Origin: Sclerurus mexicanus
Taxonomy: Eukaryota; Chordata; Aves; Passeriformes; Furnariidae
Length of the DNA: 64,000 nucleotides
Reading direction: 5' to 3'
Assembly (NCBI GenBank): GCA_013396755.1
Contig: VWZF01003640.1
Location: 181,011-245,010, forward strand
The translations under genes were made by a program, and so were the position numbers. Below the pieces are notes generated by a model. The model made no database searches. It was not told the DNA's origin and saw only the letters and a program-made list of their open reading frames with translations. Positions 55,101 to 63,739 of this stretch are shown piece after piece (the stretch's first letter is position 1; every line of letters starts with the position of its first letter).

Positions 55101-58100
55101 AAGTAAATGAAGTCATTGGAATGTTTACCTAGTTGGACCCAACTTGGTTTACTATTCTAAGAAATTGTCAGGGTTAACTAAAACCACTGTTTTTCCTGAT
55201 GCTTTTAAGAACAGTATTTCAGTGGTGTGGTCTGGCTCAGTTAACAGCCTTTGGTGGTTGGTGTATATTTTGTCTGCTGCAATAGCTAAAGGCCAGAGTG
55301 TTGGAACATGAAATGGGATGAACTCAAGCTAAAGCTGTGTAATATTTTTTATTTTTCTGGATGTGACACAAATAACTTTTTGGAACACTGTTACGGATAA
55401 AGCACTGGAATTTTGTGTCAAGTTTAGCTCGGGGTTTCTGTGTTGCAAAAGTGCTCTAGTTCAAGTAGAAGCTAATGGAAGAAAATCCTTGGCTTACCTG
55501 AAATTTCAGGATTTTGGTTACAACCATTGTTCTTGTTTTATAAACAGAATATGGCTCCTTGATAATGTCTTGAATAATTAATCTTAATTAATTGAAATGT
55601 CAGATAACTGAATGCAGGAAACTTTAGTTTGCTGATGACTGAATACTGTCAAGTTACTTCTCTCCCAAAATACCCTGAGTTTTGTAGGTTTTAACTCTAG
55701 TTGCTTAGGACCCTGAGAAAAAATTCTCAGCAAAATCAGAGCTTATAAATCAGTCTCAAAACTGGGAACTCACACCATCAGTGTTCCAGTTACACAGTTG
55801 GTTTTAATCTTTCATAATAACTGAATTAAGGATAAGGATGCAATTATCCTTAAAAGGAGGATTAATAGTCTGGATGGGTCTGGTAGTACACTGCTAGAGA
55901 TGATGGAGTTCTAAGCTTGGAAAAGATGTGATTGCTCTTACATTGCAGCAATTGCATCAATACCATGAACCCCTTTTCTCTTGTGGATAACTTTACATTT
56001 TAATTACCTTTCTGGAATTTGGCCCTTCAGTTAAGGGCAGTAAGCTTTAAAGCACTTGAAAATTGTTGGTAGTGTTATGAGAATGTCTCCCACACAGTTT
56101 TTTTGTATTCTTTTAAAAACTTTCAGTACTTGCTCTTTCAGAAGTATGTTGGGAATAGTAGCTCATGTTGTGATAGATGGCAGTGGTGAATGAAAAGCTT
56201 TGCACTGGATGACTTATGACCACTCCCAGGAAGCTCAATAAAAGGCCTAATTTCTTCTGTAACTCTGTTTAAATTTTGCATCATCTCCCAGCTCATGTTT
56301 CATACTCGAGTTGTAACCATCTCTCTCTATCCTTCCTGTCACATTCATCATCTCCTTGCACACTTAACTTAATGGCAGATTTATCTCTCTCCTCACATTG
56401 TTTCAGGTTTTTTTGCTGAGCCACTCCCCTTATCAGTTCTTTCTCCACCCTCTGTCTCCCTGAAACCTTTAGTCCCTTTGCTTCTGATTCACAGCAGGAG
56501 GCATGTGCTGGATCTCCATTCTGACTTTCAGCCCTACGCCAGCCCCACAGGGGCTGATATAGAGAGGGAAAGTCCTCTCCCTCACAGATAAGACTTTGAA
56601 ATTAAGTGCTGGCAAAACTCTCCAGAGCAGATGTAAACTGGGATCTGCTGAAGGTTTGCAATGTGGTAGGGGTTGAGAGATGTGAAAAAGGTTCTAGAAA
56701 CTCTCACAGGATTGCAGAATGGTTGAGGTTGGAAGGGGCCTGTGGAAGTCACCTTGTCCAAACCCCGTTGTTCGAGGAGGGCCATGGAGAGCCTGTTGCC
56801 CAGGACCATGTTCAGATGGCTTTTGAATGTCCTAAAGAATGGGATATTGAGAACCTTTCTGGGTGTGCTTGGTCACTCTCACAGTGTCGGTCTTGCAGGC
56901 CCTGATTAGTTTCACTATTGGCTACTTCTGTCAGGATCAAAAGATTTGCACTCAAGTGATTTTGCTGTATATCATCGATCTCCTTTGTGTTTCCATTTCC
57001 TTCTGCCCACTCACTGAATGGTGTGCACTAATAGTTCCTTCCCTGTGGGTTCCTTTGGGATACTACCCAGCCAGTCACCTCTTAATGTTACGAATCTGAA
57101 TGTTGTTAATTCTAGCAGATTTCTGCACAAGGCCTGGTTCAAAGTGAATGCATTAATACCATTTATACATACTTTCACAGTCAAGTAAAAAATAATTTAT
57201 TTTACCTTCTCCTCCTCACAGGGCGATAAAGCAGATTGTTTTTACATTGTAGAATCTGGTGAAGTAAAAATCTTGATTAAAAGCAAGGTGAGTTCAAATT
57301 GGGTGATTAGGCTTTAGGACAATCCCTGATTTGACTGATAATACAAGAGATGTGAAAAAGCCTACCCTGACGTATTTTAATATTTAATGATATTTGTCAC
57401 CATTACTCATGATGTAGGTTGTAAATCCCCGTATCTGTTCTGAAGCGGCCAGAGGTCACGTTACTAAAATGGAACAGCCTTTTGCTTGTATCTGCTACTC
57501 TGCAGAGTAACCTGGCCCTAAGGGTGGAGATGAAACTTCTCCTCTGTGACTATAGAAAACTGTATCTTATAAAGTGTGGGGTTTGTTATCTCTAGTGACA
57601 TACTAGACATTGGCATTGGAATGGATCTCTGCAGTCTGAAGCAGCCTTGGGGAGCAGCATGGGGTACAAGATAAAGCTGGTGTTAGGCTAATGTAATAAC
57701 AGTTTCCAAAGCTGTAGCAGTAAATACCTGCCAGTTTCAAAACTTGTGGGCTGGGACATACTTTTCTTATCATGGTGTTGAGGTGTTTGACCAGCATGGA
57801 CCATGACTTGGGAAATGCTGTGTTGAAGGCCCTAAACCAATGTGCTGTTGCACATGTACAAGGTATGTGGGATGAACTGCAGCCTTTTATAAGGACAGAA
57901 CTGTGTGCAAATAATGAAACTGCACTGTTTGACAGACTATGACGAGTAAAGAAGCTAACCAAGAAGTGGAGATTGCCCGGTGTCACAGAGGGCAGTATTT
58001 TGGAGAGCTTGCACTTGTTACCAACAAACCCAGAGCAGCCTCTGCCTATGCTGTTGGGGAAGTCAAATGTTTAGGTAAGCAGATGTTCTGTATTTCTAGT

Positions 58101-58750
58101 TACCTTTTTCTGGTCTTGGCTTGTCTTGTGGACCATGCCTGAGTGAGCACCATTCAAAACCCTGTGACCTTTTGGTAACTGGCAGGCAGACACCAGAAGC
58201 CAGGAGCACAGGCTGGAGCAGGGTTCCACGTGGAAGTTGGAGAAGCACATCTGCTTCCTTATGGCAGATTCTCTATTTTCTGCATGTGTTGCCTGTACTC
58301 TCTGAAGGGGAAAGTAGCATCAGCTTCTTCTCTACATCTTGTTTGTCACACACAGCCTTCGGGTGATCTTTTAATGCCAGTGTGGAATGTATTTTGCTTC
58401 TGTATTTGTCCTTGAGGTCAGATTTGTATTTAATTAATCTTGTTTCCCCAAATTACAGAGGGAAATCAGATACATGATTTCTCTTTCTGTGGCTTCAGAA
58501 CAGCTTCAAACCTGAGTGGGTTGGACTGGAGGTCTGTGTTCTGAGTTCAAAAACCAGATTGGTATGTGGTGTCCTTTTTGATAAATGATCTTGTTTTCTC
58601 CTCTGGTCCTTTACAGTCATGGATGTGCAAGCATTTGAGAGGTTGCTTGGACCCTGCATGGACATTATGAAGAGGAATATAACACATTATGAGGAGCAAC
58701 TGGTGGCAATGTTTGGCTCTAGCATGGACCTGTTGGATCCAGGGAATTAG
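28079..58750 (+). CDS. PRKAR2A: cAMP-dependent protein kinase type II-alpha regulatory subunit, exons 2-11
   Basis: Joined exons 28079-28114, 44586-44638, 46003-46086, 47184-47290, 50167-50320, 53272-53373, 54580-54654, 57222-57287, 57936-58074 and 58617-58750 give 315 residues plus a stop, with every intron GT...AG and every phase matching. The product is the regulatory subunit that holds PKA catalytic subunits inactive until cAMP binds, and anchors the holoenzyme to AKAPs. Visible, numbering from exon 2: inhibitory RRVS at residues 8-11; acidic linker (DEEEED); domain A with phosphate-binding cassette FGELALMYNTPRAAT at 118-132; domain B with FGELALVTNKPRAAS at 247-261. The conserved Glu and Arg of each cassette are present. 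A Ser in the inhibitory site marks type II. FNPDEEEEDT, SERMKIVDVIG and NQEVEIARC favour alpha over beta. The N-terminal dimerisation/docking domain is missing, presumably in the gap at 4141-4525, so this CDS is partial at its 5' end. Confidence 0.96.
28115..44585 (+). other. PRKAR2A: PRKAR2A intron 2
   Basis: About 16.5 kb, donor GTATGG, acceptor CTTTGAAG. It includes a degraded CR1 near 40980. Some patches are less AT-rich (around 31430-31760 and 38370-38900), with open stretches of 100-113 codons that I cannot match to any protein. No RNA gene or splice-flanked conserved exon was recognised. Confidence 0.9.
40980..41145 (+). mobile_element. Degraded CR1 LINE 3' fragment
   Basis: It weakly but collinearly resembles a CR1 end: 'catcagagagatatgcaatc', then 'ctggggaggtttccaggtca', then 'gtttggactggatgacctt' and 'taccttccaa'. 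It is more diverged than the other copies, so probably older. Borders are approximate. Confidence 0.55.
44586..44638 (+). CDS. PRKAR2A: PRKAR2A exon 3: acidic linker
   Basis: 53 nt, acceptor TTTGAAG, donor GTGAGT. After completing the Val codon from exon 2 it encodes CAEAFNPDEEEEDTEQR, the acidic segment just after the inhibitory site. The phase changes from 1 to 0. Confidence 0.95.
44639..46002 (+). other. PRKAR2A: PRKAR2A intron 3
   Basis: About 1.36 kb with donor GTGAGT and acceptor TTTTAAAG. Nothing recognised inside. Confidence 0.93.
46003..46086 (+). CDS. PRKAR2A: PRKAR2A exon 4: start of cyclic-nucleotide domain A
   Basis: 84 nt, exactly 28 codons, phase 0 at both ends. It begins VVHPKTDEQRCRLQEACKD and ends in FKNLDQ, the N-terminal helical part of the first cAMP-binding domain. 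The sequence is nearly identical to mammalian type II subunits. Confidence 0.96.
46087..47183 (+). other. PRKAR2A: PRKAR2A intron 4
   Basis: About 1.1 kb, donor GTAATA, acceptor GTTTTCTAG. Its first part (46173-46542) stays open on both strands for more than 100 codons. I do not recognise either translation, and neither looks like part of PKA. Confidence 0.92.
47184..47290 (+). CDS. PRKAR2A: PRKAR2A exon 5: domain A beta-barrel start
   Basis: 107 nt, phase 0 in and 2 out. It encodes EQLSQVLDAMFERKVKPQ, then EHVIDQGDDGDNFYVVER, whose last Arg codon is split with exon 6. The HVIDQGDDGDNFYV segment is the early beta-barrel signature of cyclic-nucleotide-binding domains. Donor is GTAAGC. Confidence 0.96.
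47291..50166 (+). other. PRKAR2A: PRKAR2A intron 5
   Basis: About 2.9 kb, donor GTAAGC, acceptor TTTTCTAG. No gene recognised. A possible cryptic terminal exon at 48600-48649 is listed separately. Confidence 0.93.
48600..48649 (+). other. PRKAR2A: Candidate alternative terminal exon with poly(A) signal
   Basis: A good acceptor (pyrimidine-rich 48571-48594, then GCAG) precedes 48600. Splicing exon 5 to it keeps the frame: RALAQRLSHTQQQFSQ, then TAA. The stop overlaps an AATAAA hexamer at 48644-48649. The product would end inside domain A. This rests only on signal co-occurrence, with no homology or transcript evidence, and may be chance. Confidence 0.15.
50167..50320 (+). CDS. PRKAR2A: PRKAR2A exon 6: cAMP-binding cassette A
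   Basis: 154 nt, phase 2 in and 0 out. It encodes GLYDIVVAKDNQSRCVGRYD and the phosphate-binding cassette FGELALMYNTPRAAT at 50240-50284. The cassette Glu and Arg that contact the cAMP ribose and phosphate are intact, so site A should bind cAMP. The exon ends at ALWGL, before the donor GTAAGA. Confidence 0.97.
52430..52730. other. Intronic CpG-rich block
   Basis: About 300 bases with many CpGs (e.g. GCAGCGCCGCCCGG, GGATGGCGCCCC) lie in an otherwise AT-rich intron. They include a (TTCCC)4 tract at 52505-52524. Open frames exist on both strands, as expected from low stop frequency in GC-rich DNA, and none resembles a known protein. It could be an alternative promoter, an LTR fragment or a chance island. 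No LTR ends or target duplication were found. Confidence 0.6.
52505..52524. repeat. (TTCCC)4 short tandem repeat
   Basis: Four pentamer units lie at the start of the CpG-rich block in intron 6. Confidence 0.9.
53272..53373 (+). CDS. PRKAR2A: PRKAR2A exon 7: helices linking domains A and B
   Basis: 102 nt, 34 codons, phase 0 at both ends. It encodes DRVTFRRIILKNNAKKRKTY and then ELFIESVPLLKSLE, the helical segment after cassette A that helps contact the catalytic subunit and leads into domain B. Donor is GTAAAG. Confidence 0.96.
53374..54579 (+). other. PRKAR2A: PRKAR2A intron 7
   Basis: About 1.2 kb, donor GTAAAG, acceptor TTCCAG. Nothing recognised inside. Confidence 0.93.
54580..54654 (+). 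CDS. PRKAR2A: PRKAR2A exon 8: start of domain B
   Basis: 75 nt, 25 codons, phase 0 at both ends. It encodes ASERMKIVDVIGEKVYQDG and then ERIISQ, the first strands of the second cAMP-binding domain. SERMKIVDVIG matches the alpha paralogue (beta has SERLKVVDVIG). Confidence 0.96.
54655..57221 (+). other. PRKAR2A: PRKAR2A intron 8
   Basis: About 2.6 kb, donor GTACTT, acceptor CTCACAG. It contains one antisense CR1 fragment near 56705. Nothing else recognised. Confidence 0.93.
56705..56890 (-). mobile_element. CR1 LINE 3' fragment, antisense
   Basis: The plus strand begins with the reversed CR1 end 'gcagaatggttgaggttgg' / 'aaggggcctgtggaagtcac'. It continues through 'cttgtccaaaccccgttg', 'gttgcccaggaccatgttca' and 'gatggcttttgaatg'. 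It shares its orientation and its 3' end with the copy at 15523. The open frame across it is not a gene. Confidence 0.88.
57222..57287 (+). CDS. PRKAR2A: PRKAR2A exon 9: domain B beta-barrel
   Basis: 66 nt, 22 codons, phase 0 at both ends. It encodes GDKADCFYIVESGEVKILI plus KSK. The exon is in-frame skippable, and skipping would remove barrel strands of domain B. Donor is GTGAGT. Confidence 0.96.
57288..57935 (+). other. PRKAR2A: PRKAR2A intron 9
   Basis: About 650 bases, donor GTGAGT, acceptor TTTGACAG. The minus-strand 127-codon open stretch here (57603-57986) overlaps exon 10 antisense and matches nothing I recognise. Confidence 0.94.
57936..58074 (+). CDS. PRKAR2A: PRKAR2A exon 10: cAMP-binding cassette B
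   Basis: 139 nt, phase 0 in and 1 out. It encodes TMTSKEANQEVEIARCHRGQ and cassette B FGELALVTNKPRAAS at 57999-58043, then AYAVGEVKCL. The cassette Glu and Arg are intact. The loop before NQEVEIARC is one residue shorter than the human loop as I recall it. Donor is GTAAGC. Confidence 0.97.
58075..58616 (+). other. PRKAR2A: PRKAR2A intron 10
   Basis: About 540 bases, donor GTAAGC, acceptor TTTACAG. Nothing recognised inside. Confidence 0.95.
58617..58750 (+). CDS. PRKAR2A: PRKAR2A exon 11: C-terminal coding part and stop
   Basis: The first two bases complete a Val codon from exon 10. It then reads MDVQAFERLLGPCMDIMKRN and ITHYEEQLVAMFGSSMDL, ending LDPGN before TAG at 58748-58750. This is the C-terminal helix of domain B with a variable tail. 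The tail differs from the human ending (about VDLGNLGQ), but its length is as expected. Confidence 0.96.
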
Positions 58751-58955
58751 GCACAGGGTACCTCAATGCCTTCTTAGTTCAAGACACAGAAAAGCCTCCT
58801 ATCAGCAACACAACTCACAAGGACAACGGACACTACGGAACAGTTACTGCTGCTGTTTTCTTGGGCATTTTAGAAACCATAAACAAGTCTCAGCACAGAT
58901 GGATTGCTCACTCCCTGCCTCCACTTTGCTGCTGATACTTCATTATTAGACCTAG

Positions 58956-58961
58956 ATTAAA
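58956..58961 (+). terminator. Possible proximal poly(A) signal ATTAAA
   Basis: A common variant hexamer 206 bases after the stop codon. Use of this site would give a short 3' UTR. Confidence 0.35.
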
Positions 58962-60091
58962 GATGATTCTAACCCTATGTTCACTTACTTGGTTCAGAAT
59001 GGCATCTGTCCAACAGTTCAAGTGCCTGATATGAAACCTAAAGTGTGCAAGATATAGAAGCCTCCTTCCTTCTGGGTGTTACTGTTGGGATGAATTTTCC
59101 AGTCAGATTCTGTAGTGGAAGGTTGCCTCTTCTGTAGAGGCTGCCTGTGAAATACAAGCCTTTTACAGGCCGATTACCTACATTTGATGCTTTCCTTACA
59201 CAATGTCAAATTTGCTTTTAATTGTAGCATCTGGATTTGAAGTTAAAATATCAATGGAGCCAGTGAATAAGATGGCACTGAAGTTTCTGTCCACCTGCTG
59301 AAAGCGGCAGGTACTAAATTGCTCTTTAAACCAAGTAAACTGAGCTGGGGACATGGGAGAGTCTGCTTAGCAACCAAGTGTAGAAAATGAAACATTACTA
59401 TATTTTAAGTGTTTTCTGAGCAGCAAAGAAAATTGTTTTACTCTATGCTGCCCAAAAAAGTGCAGTGGTTCAGATCAAATGGCCTGAAGGTGTCATAATT
59501 GTCATCTCCCCAAATTTGCTCCTTGTTCCTGACACTGAGTACATTTTATGGTGGTGAGATCACAATATATGGCCTTCTCTTGCTTACAGAGATCCTTTAT
59601 ACTGCTAGATTTCCCAGGGCACAGTTGTTGACTGGGTCAGTTTTAAAGCTTTTTAAGGAGGTGAATGTTTTGTAATTTAAATGAAGACTACTTCTGTACT
59701 TGTTTACAGGAGCTTCCCCCAGTCCTAACATTTCACAGTATTCTAACTTCATTAGACACTTGGATGCTTCCAAATACCATGTTGATTTGCTAAACTTTTC
59801 AAACGTTGGCAACATTTGACTTTGTAAAGCAAATGTCTTTGCTAACTATGCAGTTGATGTGTTTGAGGAGTCTTTTTGGTTTAGGTGATAACTAAGCTAA
59901 TGATGTTTATCTAAAATACCTGTTAAATTTGCAGCATTTATTAGGTAGATTCTGTTTCCATAGCTTTAATGACCTTAATTGGCATATGGCTGAGATTTTA
60001 TCAGAGTATTATCTAAATAAGAATCAGATCATAAGGACATTTTTATGATGTACAAACAGAATATTTATATTAAGACACTGATTTTGGAGGT

Positions 60092-60097
60092 AATAAA
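60092..60097 (+). terminator. Possible poly(A) signal AATAAA
   Basis: A canonical hexamer about 1.34 kb after the stop, with no strong G/T-rich element immediately after it. Confidence 0.35.
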
Positions 60098-60499
60098 TCT
60101 AGCGACCCTTTGAATTTGCATTCTTCCGCAGCTCATGTAAAACATACTGGTGTTTTATGGGGTTATAAAATTTTAATTGTGAATACTAGTGTAACAGAAC
60201 CTGCTCTTTTTATTCATGGCCATGTGAGTAAGAATGGAAGGATGCTAATCTTGAATTTCTCCTTTTAGTTATCACAGTGGACGTTTCTCTGAGGCATGAG
60301 ATGCTTAGCAGCAACTCTAAGTTGATTTCTGGACACTTTTTTCCCCTAAATGGATTTTCTTCTGATTTCCTGCAATATGAGCAAGATGGAAAGTTGATCA
60401 ATTTGAATGGCTGTTGTCCAGTTACTGTAATTTCAGTCATATTTTTATATAATGCAAATGATTTGTAATGGACACCACTGAACTTGGTGTTTCCATATT

Positions 60500-60505
60500 A
60501 TTAAA
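60500..60505 (+). terminator. Likely distal poly(A) signal ATTAAA
   Basis: The hexamer is followed by GTCCTGGTTGTGATGTC-type G/T-rich sequence, the best signal-plus-downstream-element pair in the region. Confidence 0.45.
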
Positions 60506-60530
60506 GTCCTGGTTGTGATGTCTAGTGGCT

Positions 60531-63500
60531 GTTCTAAGTGCATGTATTTTAGAACAGTGAATTTCCCTTGCTTTCCTGGGCTGTTTCTTTGTCATAAATT
60601 ACAGCCAAAGAAGCAGTAGGCACTTCTTATTCATGCTTCCAAGGTTTAGCACCAAAGACAAAAATAATTCTTTTGATTACAGAATTAAAAAGCAAACAAA
60701 ATCCCTAACAAACCCAAAACAAACTAAGAAGAGATGAAAAAAACCACTCATCAGGTTCTTGCAGTGATAACAGGTACAACTGTAAGACACTTTGGGCTCC
60801 ATGACAAGAGTCTTTCTAAAGCCAGCTCGTGACTGTCCTGTGAACCAGACATAAACTGGTCTCTGAACCAGTGTGAGTTTCTGTGCTGCCTAAACTGTCA
60901 TGTGAACTAAAGAGAAACTTGCTGTGAATAATCACCAGCTGGTCTTTGTTGCTCCCAGGCAGAATATCCTCCTCTTTATCCAGAGGAGCCTGGCAGGTTG
61001 GGCTGCCTTACAGATGGATTCTGGTTCTTACAGCCTTTGGTTCTCTGCAGGACAGGACTGTAACCTCAGCATAGGCAAGCATGGGCAGTTGTTCTGAAGC
61101 TTAACCAAAACCAGGCAAGGCTGATGTTAGATTTTTGAGATATTTCTGTCTGGAAGGGAGGAGTTGATGACTTCTAGAAGTCAAAGAAAAATATGAGAAT
61201 ATAAAATATAAAGATTGGGATCCCATGTGAGCAAGAACAAGATTTGAAGTTTTGCCTTTCTCTGGGCTCCCTGGAGCAAAGGCATACTGGGCAATGCCAT
61301 CCTGCACCCAGGGTTTGTGCAGCAGCATTCTGTGGTGTAGAGAGGCAGCTGACCTTGAGCTGAAAGAGAATGAGCTGCTAAGAATGCTCATCCATTTAAG
61401 AGTTATAATGTGCAATATGCCTGATTAGTTTGGTGTGATTTAACCAACCTGTTTTGTACAGTTTTGGAGCATGAAGATAGTGAGAGAAGCTTTAGTAGGA
61501 TACTCAGTATTGGCAGGAATCTGGTTAGAGCACCAGCAGTGAGCAAAGTTGGAAGGTGAGAGTGGTGATACTGAGTCCAGGGAGTGAGTAGAGCACCTGT
61601 TTGTGACCATCTGCTCCATCCCTGTAACTCAGCTCGTTCCTTTTCACTTTGACTGTTCATTGCAGTTGTTGTAGAGAACAAGCCCAGGTGTTTTATTACT
61701 GCTCAGTGTTCAGTAAATCTGCGATGGAGTCTCTGAAATTGGCACTATAGAGAGATCTAGTTCTTAATAAAAGAACTCAGCAGCAAAGTGGGCACAGAGG
61801 ATCATGTCTTCGAGACTTAGAGGAAGACAAGTCTCCTGTTTGTGATTCCCTGCTTGTGGTTGTGGTGAAGTCAGAAGAGCTTTCAGTGGTCAAATATCCT
61901 GGCATATGGTATTCCTTGTCTAATGTCACAGCACAGGTTTCACAATGTAAAAGAACAAAAAAGGGCAAAAGTGCTCTATTTTTAGAAACAAAAGTGCAAA
62001 ACTTTAAACTTTAGAAACAAAGTGCAATTTTGCACAGAGGGCAACAAAACCCAAAATCCCTTTGAATGTCACTTCCATTCTTTCTTTTCTGTTGGCTGAA
62101 AGCAGACTCTTGTTCTTGACATGTATTTGTAAACTAGTCTTGCCAAAATACAAACACATTGGGTTTTTTTCACTCCAGATAATTTTTGTTGTTACTGTTA
62201 TTGCTGGTAATTTTAACTTTTTTTCAAACCATACATTTTATTTGAAGAGGCCTTCCCTGTGGATTTCCTTCTGGCGCTCTGCAGCACTACACTGCTATTT
62301 CAAGAGGCAAGAGAAAGTCACTAACCTCAGAGGAGACACTCAGCTTAGCTGGCTGGAGCTAATAATGTGCTACTAATTTTCCTCTGTGGGGCAGGAGGGG
62401 AATTGAATTCTGCATAAAGTTGCTACCTCAAGGCTCCAAGTGCTTTTAAAGGTCTTTCACTTGGGAGAATTTAATAAGACAGTTCTTGAAATTGGTCTGT
62501 TCTTTTGAGTTAAATGTTTTTTTAATTAATTCATTGAGGGACCCTTATTTTAATTCATTTTGCTTTTAGTACTTGATTCTCAAAGGATGAACAGCTGCGA
62601 AGTTTGGTTCTTGCACTGTAGTGTTGAACATAAAAGTACCTGCCATATAAAAACATATGGTTTTAACAAGTTAAACCACTCTGGGGTTCAGCTTCACTTT
62701 TGGTTAATAAAAAACTGACCTGTTGTGTCCAGCCTTCCTGTACAGTCCTGTGTGTGCTCATTATTGACTTGCTGCAGCTGACACAGCCCCCAGCCTTGCA
62801 GCAGCTCCCTGGATGCATCGGGGTGCCTGAGTTCCTCATGGAGAGCAGTAGTCGCCCTACTGCAATAACCAAAAGAGATTTTTACAGCACCTGACATCCT
62901 AGTTTTGTTGTCTGGCGATAAAATTTTACTAATACCTTAAAATTAATATCACCCTCTGTAGGTATTGTTGGTCCCAATAAAACTGGCCGCTCTGATAAAT
63001 CTGCCAAATTATCGTAGTACTGATTTATTGAGCATTGCAGTAACTGGTTCTTGGTTCCCACGAGAAACACAATATTCCTGGAAGTCTCTTGTTGGCCTGC
63101 ACTTACAGCTATTGAATTTTACAGCTGCCTTTTATTTAACCTAACTAACTGAAAATTACATTGGTACACGTGAAATGATGCTTACTTTTGCTGAAGTGTT
63201 TTTTTTCTGTATGTATATTTTTTAAGTCAGTCTGGGAGGATTCAGGTGGATTGTGGTGCTGAAGATGAGAAAGCTCTGCTGGAATAATGCAGGACCTTTG
63301 CACAGACTGAGCAGTGTGATGGCAAAGGCAAATGTGCTTTGGGTTGGGCCATGACTCAAACACAGCAGCGGTGTATTAGGCCATTGCAGTGTTACCCTGC
63401 TGGGGTTGATAATAATTCCTGCGTGAACCTTTTTGTAAAAGAAGGAAGATTCTGTGAAGTTCTTTCGCTAAAGATAATATTTCGTCATTTCGGCAGAGAT

Positions 63501-63700
63501 GCTTCTGTCCTTTCTGCTGTTTCTCTCCTAAGGATATATTTCACGCTAATATTAGATCTGGTACAAGGTAGTAAAATTGTGTTATTTTACCTCCTCGATC
63601 AGGTGTTGAGCTGCCAGCCTCCTGCTGTGCACTTCTCAAATCTGTTTCAGCTGTGTGTACTGCAAAACAGAGGCTGGGGTAACCCTGTCACGGTGCCAGG
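60531..63700. other. Intergenic sequence, no gene recognised
   Basis: Mixed-composition DNA between the probable PRKAR2A 3' end and the next CpG-rich block. The open frames are short and overlap on both strands. It could still be 3' UTR if a distal AATAAA (61766, 62706 or 62976) is used. I saw no CR1 copy or RNA gene here. Confidence 0.55.
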
Positions 63701-63739
63701 CATCACCTTCTCCAGGAATACGCAGCGGGACCAACACAT

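Larger units (their letters stand above)
58751..60530 (+). other. PRKAR2A: PRKAR2A 3' untranslated region (approximate end)
   Basis: Non-coding sequence follows the stop. Candidate poly(A) signals are ATTAAA at 58956, AATAAA at 60092 and ATTAAA at 60500. The last is followed by a G/T-rich stretch (60508-60530) suitable as a downstream element, so I place the likely distal end near 60530. The true 3' end is not provable from sequence, and further hexamers occur downstream at 61766, 62706 and 62976. Confidence 0.55.

Noticed and set aside
57939..58142. 67-codon frame starting MTSKEANQEVEI
   Set aside because: It is exon 10 read into intron 10. The internal Met is not a start.
28079..58750. Assignment as PRKAR2B
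   Set aside because: The beta paralogue has an RRAS inhibitory site and different signatures in exons 3, 8 and 10. RRVS, FNPDEEEEDT, SERMKIVDVIG and NQEVEIARC favour alpha.
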